From Rhizobium mongolense USDA 1844 (GTDB lineage Bacteria > Pseudomonadota > Alphaproteobacteria > Rhizobiales > Rhizobiaceae): DNA of 54,426 nucleotides. The notes beneath the pieces were generated by a model that made no database searches, had not been told where the DNA came from, and saw only the letters and a list, made by a program, of their open reading frames with translations. Positions within the stretch are counted from its first letter, which is position 1. Every line of letters starts with the position of its first letter. The stretch is from NCBI RefSeq assembly GCF_000419765.1, contig NZ_ATTQ01000028.1, positions 1 to 54,426 on the forward strand, given 5' to 3'. Made by a program: the position numbers and the translations under genes. Below, in pieces: positions 41,368 through 49,846 of this stretch.

Positions 41368-41615
41368 CGTCAGTCCAAACCTGAACGTTGTTTTCAACCT
41401 CAGGGATAGGGTTGCTGGCTTGCGTGAGGCTGATGGTTGGCACGTTCGGCCCGCATTCCGCATGCCAGCTTCGCACAAGGATTTGCCGTCAGGTTCAAGG
41501 TGACGAATGGACCGATTCGTCCGTTTCTGAGATGCCGCCTCAGCGAAACCGTGGTCGAACAAGCGACGGGAACCCCGGTCTTCGTTCCGTTCATCGCCAA
41601 TACCAGGAGCCTACC
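41368..41615. promoter_or_regulatory. Divergent promoter region motA / flgF
   Basis: 248 bp between the two divergent flagellar units. It contains TGAGGCTGAT at 41425-41434 and ATTCCGCATGCC at 41455-41466, a weak match to the paired blocks upstream of flaB and flaA. It lies 150 bp from the flgF start, so it may be an upstream activator site rather than a core promoter. Confidence 0.4.
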
Positions 41616-42350
41616 ATGCAATCCGGTCTTTATGTTTCCTTGTCATCCCAAATGGCACTCGAAAAGCGCCTGACGACAATCGCGGACAATATGGCGAACG
41701 TGAACACGACCGGATTTCGCGGGACGGAGGTGAAGTTCAATCAGTTGCTGAGCGACACCGACAACAAGCTGAACGCAAAGGTTGCCTTCGTCTCGCAGGG
41801 CAACGACTATCTATCCGGCGACAGCGGCGAGCTGCAGCACACCGGCAATATGCTGGACTTTGCGATCAAGGGCGACGCCTGGTTCGCACTGGATACGCCG
41901 GCGGGCCAGGTTCTGACCAAGGACGGCCGGTTCACCATGAAGGACACGGGCGAGCTTGTGTCGATCCGCGGATACCCGGTTCTCGACGCTGGCGGCGCGC
42001 CGATTCAGCTGAACACGGCAGGCGGTGAGCCCAAGGTCGGCAATGACGGCATGATCTACCAAGGCGGCCGGCAGGTTGGCTCCCTCGGTCTCTTCGAAGC
42101 CGATATCAGCAAGGGTTACCTCCGCTATGAGAACAGCGGCGTCATGACCACGGAGACACCTCGGGCCGTCACCGACCGGTTCAATATCGGCATCGAACAA
42201 GGCTATCTCGAAAACTCCAACGTCAACGCGATGCACGAAATCACCCAGCTGATCGAAGTCAACCGCGCCTTCGAGAGCATCGCCTCGCTGACGGCCGACA
42301 GCGAAAGCTCCTTCAACGAGGCCATCAAGACGCTGGGTGGCAGCCGTTGA
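41616..42350 (+). CDS. flgF: Flagellar proximal rod protein FlgF
   Basis: A 244-residue rod protein. It has the N-terminal flagellar rod signature (MALEKRLTTIADNMANVNTT) and the C-terminal helix typical of rod and hook proteins (NSNVNAMHEITQLIEVNRAF). The first gene of the large plus-strand unit; its length fits FlgF. The ATG has CAGGAG upstream at a good distance. The frame is open much further upstream, but the rod signature starts near this ATG. Confidence 0.94.
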   Translation: MQSGLYVSLSSQMALEKRLTTIADNMANVNTTGFRGTEVKFNQLLSDTDNKLNAKVAFVSQGNDYLSGDSGELQHTGNMLDFAIKGDAWFALDTPAGQVLTKDGRFTMKDTGELVSIRGYPVLDAGGAPIQLNTAGGEPKVGNDGMIYQGGRQVGSLGLFEADISKGYLRYENSGVMTTETPRAVTDRFNIGIEQGYLENSNVNAMHEITQLIEVNRAFESIASLTADSESSFNEAIKTLGGSR

Positions 42351-42366
42351 GCGAAAGGTTTGACGG

Positions 42367-43773
42367 GTGACCAACATGCCGCTGACTGAAGACGCGCTTT
42401 CGCCGAAGCTGGATCATCTGGCCGGCCTCGTCAGCCGCTATGCAAAGCCGGAATATGCGGTCGCACATGGCGGCCATGTCCAGACGATCGCCGCCGGCCA
42501 CTATACGGTAAGCGGACTTTCCCGCCACGTCCGTCTCGGCGAATTTGTCGCTCACAAGTCGGCGACCGGCATCCATCTCGGCGAGGTCGTCCGCGTCGAG
42601 CCGGAACTGGCCTATGTCTGCCCGATCGAACCGGGTGAGCCGATCGGCATTCATGACACGGTCATCCGCAAGGGAGCTTTTCGAATATCGCCGGCCGAAA
42701 GCTGGTGCGGCCGGACGATCAATTCGCTTTGCGAGCCGATCGATGGCCTTGGCCCGATCGTTGAAGGCCTCGATCGCCGCTCGATTTCCAATACTGCGCC
42801 GCCTTCGATGACCCGCAAGCGTGTCGAGAAGGGCTTCCGCACGGGTGTCCGCGCCATCGATATCTTTTCGCCGCTATGCCACGGCCAACGCCTCGGCATC
42901 TTCGCAGGCTCCGGCGTCGGTAAATCGACGCTGCTCTCGATGCTCGCCAAGGCCGATGCCTTTGACAGGGTGGTCATTGCGCTCGTCGGCGAACGCGGCC
43001 GCGAAGTGCGCGAATTCATCGAGGATACGCTCGGCGAGAACATGAAGAAGTCGATCGCCGTTGTCGCGACCAGCGACGAGAGCCCGATGCTGCGCAAGAT
43101 GGCGCCGTTGACGGCGGTGACGATCGCCGAACATTTCCGCGACCAGGGCGACAACGTTCTCCTGATTGTCGACAGCGTCACGCGCTTTGCCCACGCAATC
43201 CGTGAAGTGGCGACGGCATCCGGCGAGCCGCCGATCGCCCGCGGCTATCCCGCATCCGTTTTCACCGAGCTGCCGCGACTGCTCGAGCGTGCGGGTCCCG
43301 GCCCGGAAGGCACAGGAACAATCACCGCAATCATCTCGATCCTCGTCGATGGCGACAATCACAACGACCCGATCGCCGACTCGACGCGCGGCATTCTCGA
43401 CGGCCATATCGTGCTGCAGCGCAGCATTGCAGAGGAGGGCCGCTATCCGCCGATCGACCCGCTGGCTTCCATTTCGCGCCTTGCCCGCAAGGCCTGGACG
43501 CCGGATCAGGAAAAGCTCGTCTCGCGCCTGAAGACGCTGATCCATCGCTTCGAGGAAACGCGCGACCTGCGCCTGATCGGCGGCTACCGACCGGGGGCCG
43601 ACCCGGATTTGGACATGGCGGTCAAGCAGGTACCAATTATTTACGATGTTTTGAAACAGTCGCCGGGAGACCGCGAGTCGGCCGATGCCTTTGCTGACCT
43701 GGCGGCAGCGCTCAAGACGGCTGCCGGGATTCCGAACCAGCCGTCGACGATCCCGACGAGACCCAGAGGCTAG
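42367..43773 (+). CDS. fliI: Flagellar export ATPase FliI
   Basis: A 468-residue ATPase that powers the flagellar type III export apparatus and resembles the F1 beta subunit. The Walker A loop is GIFAGSGVGKSTLLSML and Walker B is NVLLIVDSVTRFA; the sequence between includes GLDRRSISNTAPPSM and ALVGERGREVREFIEDTLG. The start is either GTG 42367, with AAAGG 7 bp upstream, or ATG 42376. It follows flgF by 16 bp. A TTG-started gene of unknown function follows 2 bp after the stop. Confidence 0.95.
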   Translation: MTNMPLTEDALSPKLDHLAGLVSRYAKPEYAVAHGGHVQTIAAGHYTVSGLSRHVRLGEFVAHKSATGIHLGEVVRVEPELAYVCPIEPGEPIGIHDTVIRKGAFRISPAESWCGRTINSLCEPIDGLGPIVEGLDRRSISNTAPPSMTRKRVEKGFRTGVRAIDIFSPLCHGQRLGIFAGSGVGKSTLLSMLAKADAFDRVVIALVGERGREVREFIEDTLGENMKKSIAVVATSDESPMLRKMAPLTAVTIAEHFRDQGDNVLLIVDSVTRFAHAIREVATASGEPPIARGYPASVFTELPRLLERAGPGPEGTGTITAIISILVDGDNHNDPIADSTRGILDGHIVLQRSIAEEGRYPPIDPLASISRLARKAWTPDQEKLVSRLKTLIHRFEETRDLRLIGGYRPGADPDLDMAVKQVPIIYDVLKQSPGDRESADAFADLAAALKTAAGIPNQPSTIPTRPRG

Positions 43774-43775
43774 CT

Positions 43776-44333
43776 TTGACCACCTTCGACGATGATGACG
43801 AGCGCATCCCTCCTTTAAAGCCAATGGATAAGCGGCAGGCGCTGATGCTCGACCGTGTGCTGACCGTGACCGGGCTTGCGCTCGCCAGTGCGGCGGCGTT
43901 TTTCCCATGGTATGTCTTCTTCAACGAGGACAAGTTCAGCATCAAAGTCGAACAAGGTGACCGGAGCCGTGACCTGCCGGACTGGCCGGAACGCAACGTT
44001 TTCAGCGTCTCGCCGCTCGCGATGGTCAACAAGAACGAGGTGGAGAAGAAGCCCGCCCTTCCCTTCGACCCGCTGACGACCGCGACGGTTTCGAATGTCG
44101 GCAGGGAGAGCAACAAGGGTATCACGGCCGACGACCAGCCGTTTCCAGCCGTTTCCGGTTTCAAGCTGCTGCATGTCGCCAACGGCCGCGCGCTGATCGA
44201 GGATTCCTCGGGCATGTATGTCGTGCGCGTCGGATCGATCCTCCCGGACGAAAGCCGTCTTGCCACGCTGGAAGAGCGTGACGGTAAATGGGTGATCGTC
44301 ACGTCCAATGGTGAAATCTACCAGAACAATTGA
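43776..44333 (+). CDS. Membrane-anchored protein of unknown function in the flagellar cluster
   Basis: A 185-residue protein with an acidic N-terminus, one membrane helix at about 28-50 (VLTVTGLALASAAAFFPWYV) and a periplasmic C-terminal half. The last 55 residues (LLHVANGRALIEDSSGMYVV, RVGSILPDESRLATLEERDG, KWVIVTSNGEIY) have the beta pattern of the PilP/GspC homology region that docks to secretins. The start is TTG with AGAGG upstream, immediately after fliI. Conserved position in rhizobial flagellar clusters is my recollection; no function is known to me. A scaffold or assembly role is inference. Confidence 0.82.
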   Translation: MTTFDDDDERIPPLKPMDKRQALMLDRVLTVTGLALASAAAFFPWYVFFNEDKFSIKVEQGDRSRDLPDWPERNVFSVSPLAMVNKNEVEKKPALPFDPLTTATVSNVGRESNKGITADDQPFPAVSGFKLLHVANGRALIEDSSGMYVVRVGSILPDESRLATLEERDGKWVIVTSNGEIYQNN

Positions 44334-44493
44334 TCGCGATTGCTGTGATCGGTAGAGGCTCCGCGCGTGCGACGGGGTCTCTTGCATTTTGGCGCTACCA
44401 TAAAGATAGCTTCGGGCGAGAAGCCGAAATTCTCCGTAAGTCTGACGCAAGATTGCCGCCCTAGGGTCCTCTCAGTAAAAACGGAGAGTTCCC
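44334..44493 (+). promoter_or_regulatory. Leader of the flgB operon
   Basis: 160 bp before flgB, containing a small hairpin (gcttc / gaagc around 44,410) and an AAAACGGAGAG ribosome region. It probably carries an internal promoter for the flgB-to-fliP genes. No clear copy of the flaA/flaB upstream blocks was found. Confidence 0.4.
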
Positions 44494-44886
44494 ATGCAAC
44501 CGATTCAACTTTTCGACTTGGCTTCGCGGCAGGCGGAATGGCTGACGATCCGTCAGGAGGTTGTTGCCGGCAATATCGCGAATGCAAACACGCCGAAATT
44601 TCGTGCCAAGGACGTGACGCCTTTTGAGGCCGTGCTCGACAAGGCCGATATCACCATGGCCCGCACCAATCCGGCGCATCTCAGCGGCAACGATTTCAGC
44701 ACCAGCGGCGGCATCGACGTCAAGGAAGCTGCACTCGACCAGGAAATCGGCGTGCAGGAATCGGGCAATACCGTCGGCCTGGCTGAGGAACTGTCCAAGT
44801 CTGGCGAGATCAAGCGTCAGTACGAGTTGAATACCTCTTTGATGGGCTCCTTCCATCGAATGATGTTGATGACCGTAAGGAAGTAA
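44494..44886 (+). CDS. flgB: Flagellar proximal rod protein FlgB
   Basis: A 130-residue rod protein with the signature SRQAEWLTIRQEVVAGNIAN, then ANTPKFRAKD. It is short because it lacks the central domain of hook proteins. The C-terminal helix (LNTSLMGSFHRMMLMTVRK) is typical. CGGAGAG lies upstream of the ATG. flgC follows after 4 bp. Confidence 0.94.
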   Translation: MQPIQLFDLASRQAEWLTIRQEVVAGNIANANTPKFRAKDVTPFEAVLDKADITMARTNPAHLSGNDFSTSGGIDVKEAALDQEIGVQESGNTVGLAEELSKSGEIKRQYELNTSLMGSFHRMMLMTVRK

Positions 44887-44890
44887 TGTC

Positions 44891-45307
44891 GTGGATCCCT
44901 TGTCAGCAGCAATGAAGATCGCAGGTTCCGGGCTCGAAGCGCAGTCGACGCGCTTGCGCATCGTCTCGGAAAACATCGCAAACGCCCGTTCGACCGGCGA
45001 TACGCCCGGCGCCGATCCCTATCGCCGCAAGACGATCACGTTTGGCGAGGAGGTCGATCGCGCCGGCGGTGTGACGACAGTGGGCGTCAAGAAGCTCGGC
45101 GTCGACGAATCCGATTTCACGACGGAATACGATCCAAGCAATCCGGGCGCCGACGAGCGCGGCGTCGTCAAGCTGCCGAACGTCAACATGCTGGTCGAAA
45201 TGGCGGACATGCGCGAAGCGAACCGTTCCTATGACGCCAACCTGCAGACCATCAAGCAGACCCGCGACCTGATCTCGTCTACGATCGATCTCCTGAAGAG
45301 CCAATAA
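44891..45307 (+). CDS. flgC: Flagellar proximal rod protein FlgC
   Basis: A 138-residue rod protein. The N-terminal rod motif is LEAQSTRLRIVSENIANARS, the C-terminal one PNVNMLVEMADMREANRSYD. It starts with GTG; AAGGA is a short distance upstream, at the end of flgB. Its stop shares one base with the fliE start. Confidence 0.95.
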   Translation: MDPLSAAMKIAGSGLEAQSTRLRIVSENIANARSTGDTPGADPYRRKTITFGEEVDRAGGVTTVGVKKLGVDESDFTTEYDPSNPGADERGVVKLPNVNMLVEMADMREANRSYDANLQTIKQTRDLISSTIDLLKSQ

Positions 45308-45636
45308 TGATCAACAACGTACAGAACGTCAGCTCTCTTTCCGTAACGCGCGGCCTTAGCAGCGTTGCGACCGAGAATTCCTCCACCGCCCCTTCTGCCG
45401 CCGAAAGCGCCAAGAACGACCAGAGCTTTGCGGCCGTTCTCGGAAACATGGCAACGCAGGCCGTAGATACCATGAAGGGCGCCGAAAGCATGTCCTTCGC
45501 CGGCATCAAGGGCACGGCGACGACCCGCGAAGTGGTCGATTCCATGCTGCAGGCCGAGCAGACCCTGCAAACCGCAATCGCAATCCGTGACAAGGTCGTG
45601 TCGGCCTTTCTCGAAGTCACCAAGATGCAGATGTAA
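45307..45636 (+). CDS. fliE: Flagellar MS-ring/rod junction protein FliE
   Basis: A 109-residue rod adaptor that joins the MS ring to the rod. The Ser/Ala-rich N-terminus precedes the conserved helix AESMSFAGIKGTATTREVVD and the C-terminal TAIAIRDKVVSAFLEVTKMQ, where the family usually has a VRNKxxxAYxEIMRM-like sequence. The start is at 45307, the last base of the flgC stop. flgG follows by 20 bp. Confidence 0.93.
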   Translation: MINNVQNVSSLSVTRGLSSVATENSSTAPSAAESAKNDQSFAAVLGNMATQAVDTMKGAESMSFAGIKGTATTREVVDSMLQAEQTLQTAIAIRDKVVSAFLEVTKMQM

Positions 45637-45656
45637 CTGGATTTAAGGACGAACCG

Positions 45657-46445
45657 ATGAGAGCGCTCGCCATTGCGGCTACGGGTATGGATGCCCAGCA
45701 GACTAACCTCGAAGTGATCGCGAACAACATCGCGAACATCAATACGACAGGCTTCAAGCGTGCACGCGCCGAGTTCACCGACCTTCTCTACCAGACCGAA
45801 CGCGCCAAGGGCGTCGCAAACCGCGCCAATCAGGCGATCGTTCCGGAAGGCGCCAATATCGGCCTCGGCGTGCAGACATCTGCGATCCGCAACCTGCACA
45901 TTCAGGGCGAGCTCAGCCAGACCGGCAACGATCTCGACGTGGCGCTGATCGGCAAGGGTTTCTTCCAGATCGAGGCGCCGGACGGCACAACGCTCTACAC
46001 ACGCGCCGGCGCTTTTAACAAGAATGACCAGGGCCAGCTCGTCACCGTCGATGGTTATGAAGTCGTCCCGGGCATCACGATCCCGACCGGTTCGACGGAA
46101 CTGACAATCAGCCGGTCCGGTGAAGTCACCGCAAAGCTCCCGGGCCAGACGGATCCGACGACGCTCGGCCAGCTGACGCTTGCAAGCTTCGTCAATGAAG
46201 CCGGCCTCCAGCCGCTCGGCGACAACCTTTTCCAGCAGACGCCTGCCTCCGGCGACCCGGTCGTCGGGACGCCGGACGAAGAGGGCTTTGCGTACATGAA
46301 GCAGGGCTACCTGGAATCGTCGAACGTCGATCCGGTGAAGGAAATCACCGAGCTGATATCGGCCCAGCGCGCCTATGAAATGAACTCCAAGGTCATTACC
46401 ACGGCCGACGAAATGGCCTCCATCGTCAGCAAGAACCTGAAGTAA
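45657..46445 (+). CDS. flgG: Flagellar distal rod protein FlgG
   Basis: A 262-residue distal rod protein. The rod motif is ATGMDAQQTNLEVIANNIAN, then INTTGFKRARAEFTDLLYQT; the C-terminal motif is GYLESSNVDPVKEITELISA, then QRAYEMNSKVI. Length and motifs are standard. AAGGA lies upstream of the ATG. It is preceded by fliE and followed by flgA. Confidence 0.96.
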   Translation: MRALAIAATGMDAQQTNLEVIANNIANINTTGFKRARAEFTDLLYQTERAKGVANRANQAIVPEGANIGLGVQTSAIRNLHIQGELSQTGNDLDVALIGKGFFQIEAPDGTTLYTRAGAFNKNDQGQLVTVDGYEVVPGITIPTGSTELTISRSGEVTAKLPGQTDPTTLGQLTLASFVNEAGLQPLGDNLFQQTPASGDPVVGTPDEEGFAYMKQGYLESSNVDPVKEITELISAQRAYEMNSKVITTADEMASIVSKNLK

Positions 46446-46462
46446 AGAGGAAAGGGCCGAAC

Positions 46463-46945
46463 ATGATGTTTCGCCGGGCGAGAAATATCGTCGTGTTGAC
46501 GGCATTGGCCTTGGTTGCGATCGCAGGCGCCTTCATGCCCGGTGCCGCGAGCGCCGGCATGGGCTATGCGGTCGTGCCGACGGCCATCATCTATCCCGGA
46601 GAAACGATCAGCGGCGGCCAGCTTCAGGAGGTCGAAGTCACCAATCCGAACCTTGCGAGCGGCTATGCAAAATCCATCGAAGAAGTTCGCGGCATGATCT
46701 CGAAGCGCACGCTGCTGCCGGGACGGACGATCCCTGTCTCGGCCCTGCGCGAGCCTTACACCGTCACCCGCGGATCGCAGATTCGCCTTATCTTTCGTAT
46801 CGGCGCGATGACGATCTCGGCGGCAGGCTCGCCGCTCGAGGACGGCTCTACCGGCCAGGTCGTTCGTGCCCGCAACATGGATTCAGGCGTCATCGTCAGC
46901 GGCACCGTGCTGGCCGACGGCACCATACACGTGGCGGCAAAATGA
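46463..46945 (+). CDS. flgA: P-ring chaperone FlgA
   Basis: A 160-residue periplasmic chaperone needed to assemble the P ring. A Sec signal peptide (about 1-30, RARNIVVLTALALVAIAGAF, cleaved near AASA-G) is followed by the SAF-like domain (VVPTAIIYPGETISGGQLQE) and the C-terminal domain (TGQVVRARNMDSGVIVSGTV). It is shorter than enteric FlgA (about 220 residues), lacking the extra N-terminal domain, as is usual in rhizobia. The stop overlaps flgI by 4 bp. Confidence 0.93.
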   Translation: MMFRRARNIVVLTALALVAIAGAFMPGAASAGMGYAVVPTAIIYPGETISGGQLQEVEVTNPNLASGYAKSIEEVRGMISKRTLLPGRTIPVSALREPYTVTRGSQIRLIFRIGAMTISAAGSPLEDGSTGQVVRARNMDSGVIVSGTVLADGTIHVAAK

Positions 46946-48063
46946 AGATTGTCTCTCGCATTTTTATCGCACTCGCGGCCCTTTCCATGTGCATGGCACA
47001 TGTGACGCCGGCATTTGCGCTGACCTCGCGCATCAAGGACATCGCCTCGCTGCAGGCCGGGCGCGATAATCAGCTCATCGGCTACGGTCTTGTCGTCGGT
47101 CTTCAGGGCACGGGCGACGGCTTCCGCGCATCGCCGTTCACCGAACAGTCGATGCGCGCCATGCTGCAGAACCTCGGCATTTCGACGCAGGGCGGCGAAT
47201 CCAATGCGAAGAATACGGCGGCTGTCATGGTCACGGCGAACCTTCCGCCTTTTGCGAGCCCCGGCAGCCGCATCGACGTCAGCGTCAGTTCGCTGGGCGA
47301 CGCGACCTCGCTGCGTGGCGGCACGCTCGTCATGACGTCGCTGTCGGGCGCCGACGGTCAGATTTATGCTGTCGCGCAAGGCTCCGTCGTTGTCTCCGGC
47401 TTCCAGGCGCAAGGCCAGGCTGCAACGCTGACCGAGGGCGTCACGACGGCCGGCCGCGTTCCGGGCGGCGCAATTATCGAGCGCGAGCTTCCCTCGCACT
47501 TCAAGGATTCCGTCAATCTGGTGCTGCAGCTACGCAATCCGGATTTCTCGACGGCCGTGCGCATTGCCGATGTGGTGAACGGCTATGCCGGTGCCCGCTT
47601 CGGCGGTCCGGTCGCGGAGGCGAAGGACGCGCAGGAAGTTGTCGTCCAGAAGCCGCGTGTGGCGGACCTGACGCGATTGATGGCCGATATCGAAAATCTC
47701 GTCGTCGAGACCGATACGCCGGCGAAGGTCGTGGTCAACGAGCGCACCGGCACGATCGTCATCGGGGCGGACGTCCGCGTCTCGCCGGTCGCGGTCAGCT
47801 ACGGAACCCTGACCGTGCAGGTTACCGAGCTGCCGCAAATTATCCAGCCGGAACCCTTCTCGCGCGGCGTCACAGCCGTTCAGCCGCAGACCGATATCGC
47901 CGCGCAGCAGAACGGCGGACGTGTCGCGATCCTCGACGGTCCGGACCTCCGGACCCTGGTTGCAGGTCTCAACAACATCGGCGTCAAGCCGGATGGTATC
48001 ATCGCAATCCTGCAGGGTATCAAGTCCGCGGGCGCTCTGCAGGCGGAGCTCGTACTGCAATGA
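46942..48063 (+). CDS. flgI: Flagellar P-ring protein FlgI
   Basis: A 373-residue periplasmic ring protein. A signal peptide (about 1-28, FIALAALSMCMAHVTPAFA) is followed by the conserved start SRIKDIASLQAGRDNQLIGY and the family block TGDGFRASPFTEQSMRAMLQ. The C-terminal region holds PDLRTLVAGLNNIGVKPDGI. The P ring acts as a bushing in the peptidoglycan layer. The gene overlaps flgA and motE by 4 bp each. Confidence 0.96.
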   Translation: MKIVSRIFIALAALSMCMAHVTPAFALTSRIKDIASLQAGRDNQLIGYGLVVGLQGTGDGFRASPFTEQSMRAMLQNLGISTQGGESNAKNTAAVMVTANLPPFASPGSRIDVSVSSLGDATSLRGGTLVMTSLSGADGQIYAVAQGSVVVSGFQAQGQAATLTEGVTTAGRVPGGAIIERELPSHFKDSVNLVLQLRNPDFSTAVRIADVVNGYAGARFGGPVAEAKDAQEVVVQKPRVADLTRLMADIENLVVETDTPAKVVVNERTGTIVIGADVRVSPVAVSYGTLTVQVTELPQIIQPEPFSRGVTAVQPQTDIAAQQNGGRVAILDGPDLRTLVAGLNNIGVKPDGIIAILQGIKSAGALQAELVLQ

Positions 48064-48602
48064 TCGGCTCGAAGTTCGACATCAGAATCTCTGAACTGCT
48101 ACGGCGGCTCTCGTTACCGGTTGCCGTGGCTGTCCTTCTTTCCATCCCCGGCGCCTTCGCCCAGGAAGCCGCAAGACCTGCCGGCGACCTGAGCTCGGAA
48201 GAGGAAATCAAGCAGTTCTGCACCAACATTGCCGATCCGGCGCGCGACCAGCGCTATCTGCTGCAGAAGCAGGAACTGGAGAAGCTGCGCGCCGATATCG
48301 ACACCCGCATGGCAGAGATGGACAAGCGCAAGGCCGAGTATCAGGACTGGCTGAAGCGTCGCGACGACTTCCTCAAGCAGGCCCAGGCCGGCCTTACCGA
48401 CATCTTTAAGAACATGAAGCCGGATGCTGCGGCGCAGCAGCTTCAGGAAGTCAAGATCGAGGTTGCGGCGGCGGTGATCATGCGGCTCGGCTCGCGTCAG
48501 TCGAGCCTGATCCTGAACGAGATGGACCCGCTGAAGGCAGCCGTCATCGCTAATATCATCGCAAGTGCGTCCGATCCCAATACGTCGAAGGATCCCTCAT
48601 GA
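48060..48602 (+). CDS. motE: MotE, periplasmic motility chaperone
   Basis: A 180-residue protein with a signal peptide (cleaved near AFAQ), a coiled-coil segment (LQKQELEKLRADIDTRMAEM, then DKRKAEYQDWLKRRDDFLK) and a C-terminal MgtE-N-like domain (ARNDPL-type motif here as ILNEMDPLKAAVIANIIASA). In S. meliloti the gene between flgI and flgH, motE, encodes a chaperone that stabilises the stator protein MotC. Position, length and domain content all fit. It overlaps flgI by 4 bp and flgH by 4 bp. Confidence 0.9.
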   Translation: MIGSKFDIRISELLRRLSLPVAVAVLLSIPGAFAQEAARPAGDLSSEEEIKQFCTNIADPARDQRYLLQKQELEKLRADIDTRMAEMDKRKAEYQDWLKRRDDFLKQAQAGLTDIFKNMKPDAAAQQLQEVKIEVAAAVIMRLGSRQSSLILNEMDPLKAAVIANIIASASDPNTSKDPS

Positions 48603-49315
48603 ACAAGCGTTTCCCGGCTGTCATGGCCGCTGTTGCCCTTCTAGCCGGCTGCCAGTCGCCGCAGGCTGTGAGGGAGATCGGCCGGGCGCCTGCCATGAGC
48701 CCGATCGGCAGTGGCCTTGCTTATGGCCAAACACCGCAGATGGCGCTTTATCCGAAGCAGCCGCGCCAGGTAGCGCAGGGCTATTCGCTGTGGAGCGATT
48801 CCCAGGCAGCCCTCTTCAAGGATGCGCGCGCACTCAACGTCGGCGACATTCTGACGGTCAATATCCAGATCAACGACAAGGCGACCTTCGACAACGAAAC
48901 CAATCGCAGTCGCCAGAATTCGAGCGGGCTCAATTGGGATGTGCAGGCGAACATCTTCGGCTGGAACCCGACCTCCCAGACGGACATTACCTACGGTTCC
49001 GACACGAGCACTGACGGCAAGGGTAAGATCGAGCGTTCCGAAAAGCTGACACTCCTCGTCGCTGCTGTCGTCACCGGCATCCTCGAAAACGGCAACCTCG
49101 TCATCAGTGGTTCGCAGGAAGTCCGCGTAAACCAGGAAATCCGCATCCTCAATGTTGCCGGTATCGTACGCCCTCAGGACGTCGATGCCGAAAACCAGAT
49201 CTCCTACGAGAAGATCGCCGAAGCCCGCATCTCCTACGGCGGCCGCGGCCGCCTGATGGAAGTGCAGCAGCCGCCGCGCGGCCAGCAGGCCATCGATCTC
49301 TTCTCGCCGCTCTAA
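48599..49315 (+). CDS. flgH: Flagellar L-ring lipoprotein FlgH
   Basis: A 238-residue outer-membrane lipoprotein forming the L ring. The signal peptide ends in a lipobox (LLAGC, Cys at residue 18). The mature part has LWSDSQAALFKDARALNVGD, LTVNIQINDKATFDNETNRS and the closing QVRVNQE-like block (SGSQEVRVNQEIRILNVAGI, then VRPQDVDAENQISYEKIAEA). All are FlgH hallmarks. It starts in the motE stop (4-bp overlap). Confidence 0.95.
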   Translation: MNKRFPAVMAAVALLAGCQSPQAVREIGRAPAMSPIGSGLAYGQTPQMALYPKQPRQVAQGYSLWSDSQAALFKDARALNVGDILTVNIQINDKATFDNETNRSRQNSSGLNWDVQANIFGWNPTSQTDITYGSDTSTDGKGKIERSEKLTLLVAAVVTGILENGNLVISGSQEVRVNQEIRILNVAGIVRPQDVDAENQISYEKIAEARISYGGRGRLMEVQQPPRGQQAIDLFSPL

Positions 49316-49321
49316 GGCCGG

Positions 49322-49846
49322 ATGACCATGGCAGACGCAGAAGAAACCGACGGCAAGCCGAAAGCGAAATCCGCCATGCTGATCATGGCAGCGGGGCTGC
49401 TCGCGCTCACCGTTCTCGGCGCCGGCGGCGGCTGGCTCGTCGGCACGATGATTGCGCCGAATGTCAAGAGCGCCGAGCAGGCGGAGGCGGCACAAACGGC
49501 TTTGGCCAGCGGCGAAGAGAAAAAGGAAGGCGAGGGCGGACTGCCGCATATTTCCACCGAGGCGAACAACGTCGTCCAGCTTGAGCCGATCACGTCGAAC
49601 CTCGCCTATCCCTCGGAAAACTGGGTCCGCCTCGAAGTGGCGCTGCTCTTCAACGGTCCGCCGGATGTGAAAGTGGCCGAGGAGATCCACCAGGATGTCC
49701 TGGCTTACATCCGCACCGTTTCCCTTCAGCAGATCGAAGGGCCGCGCGGCTTTCAATATCTGCGGGATGACATACAGGAACGTGTTGACCTGCGTTCGCA
49801 AGGACGAGTATCGAAGGTCATGTTCAGGACCTTTGTCATCGAATGA
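49322..49846 (+). CDS. fliL: Flagellar basal body-associated protein FliL
   Basis: A 174-residue inner-membrane protein that surrounds and supports the stator. A short cytoplasmic N-terminus is followed by one membrane helix (about 20-42, LIMAAGLLALTVLGAGGGWL) and a periplasmic domain with YPSENWVRLEVALLF and the C-terminal GRVSKVMFRTFVIE. It starts 6 bp after flgH and overlaps fliP by 4 bp. ATG 49322 and the ATG two codons on are equally possible. Confidence 0.93.
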   Translation: MTMADAEETDGKPKAKSAMLIMAAGLLALTVLGAGGGWLVGTMIAPNVKSAEQAEAAQTALASGEEKKEGEGGLPHISTEANNVVQLEPITSNLAYPSENWVRLEVALLFNGPPDVKVAEEIHQDVLAYIRTVSLQQIEGPRGFQYLRDDIQERVDLRSQGRVSKVMFRTFVIE

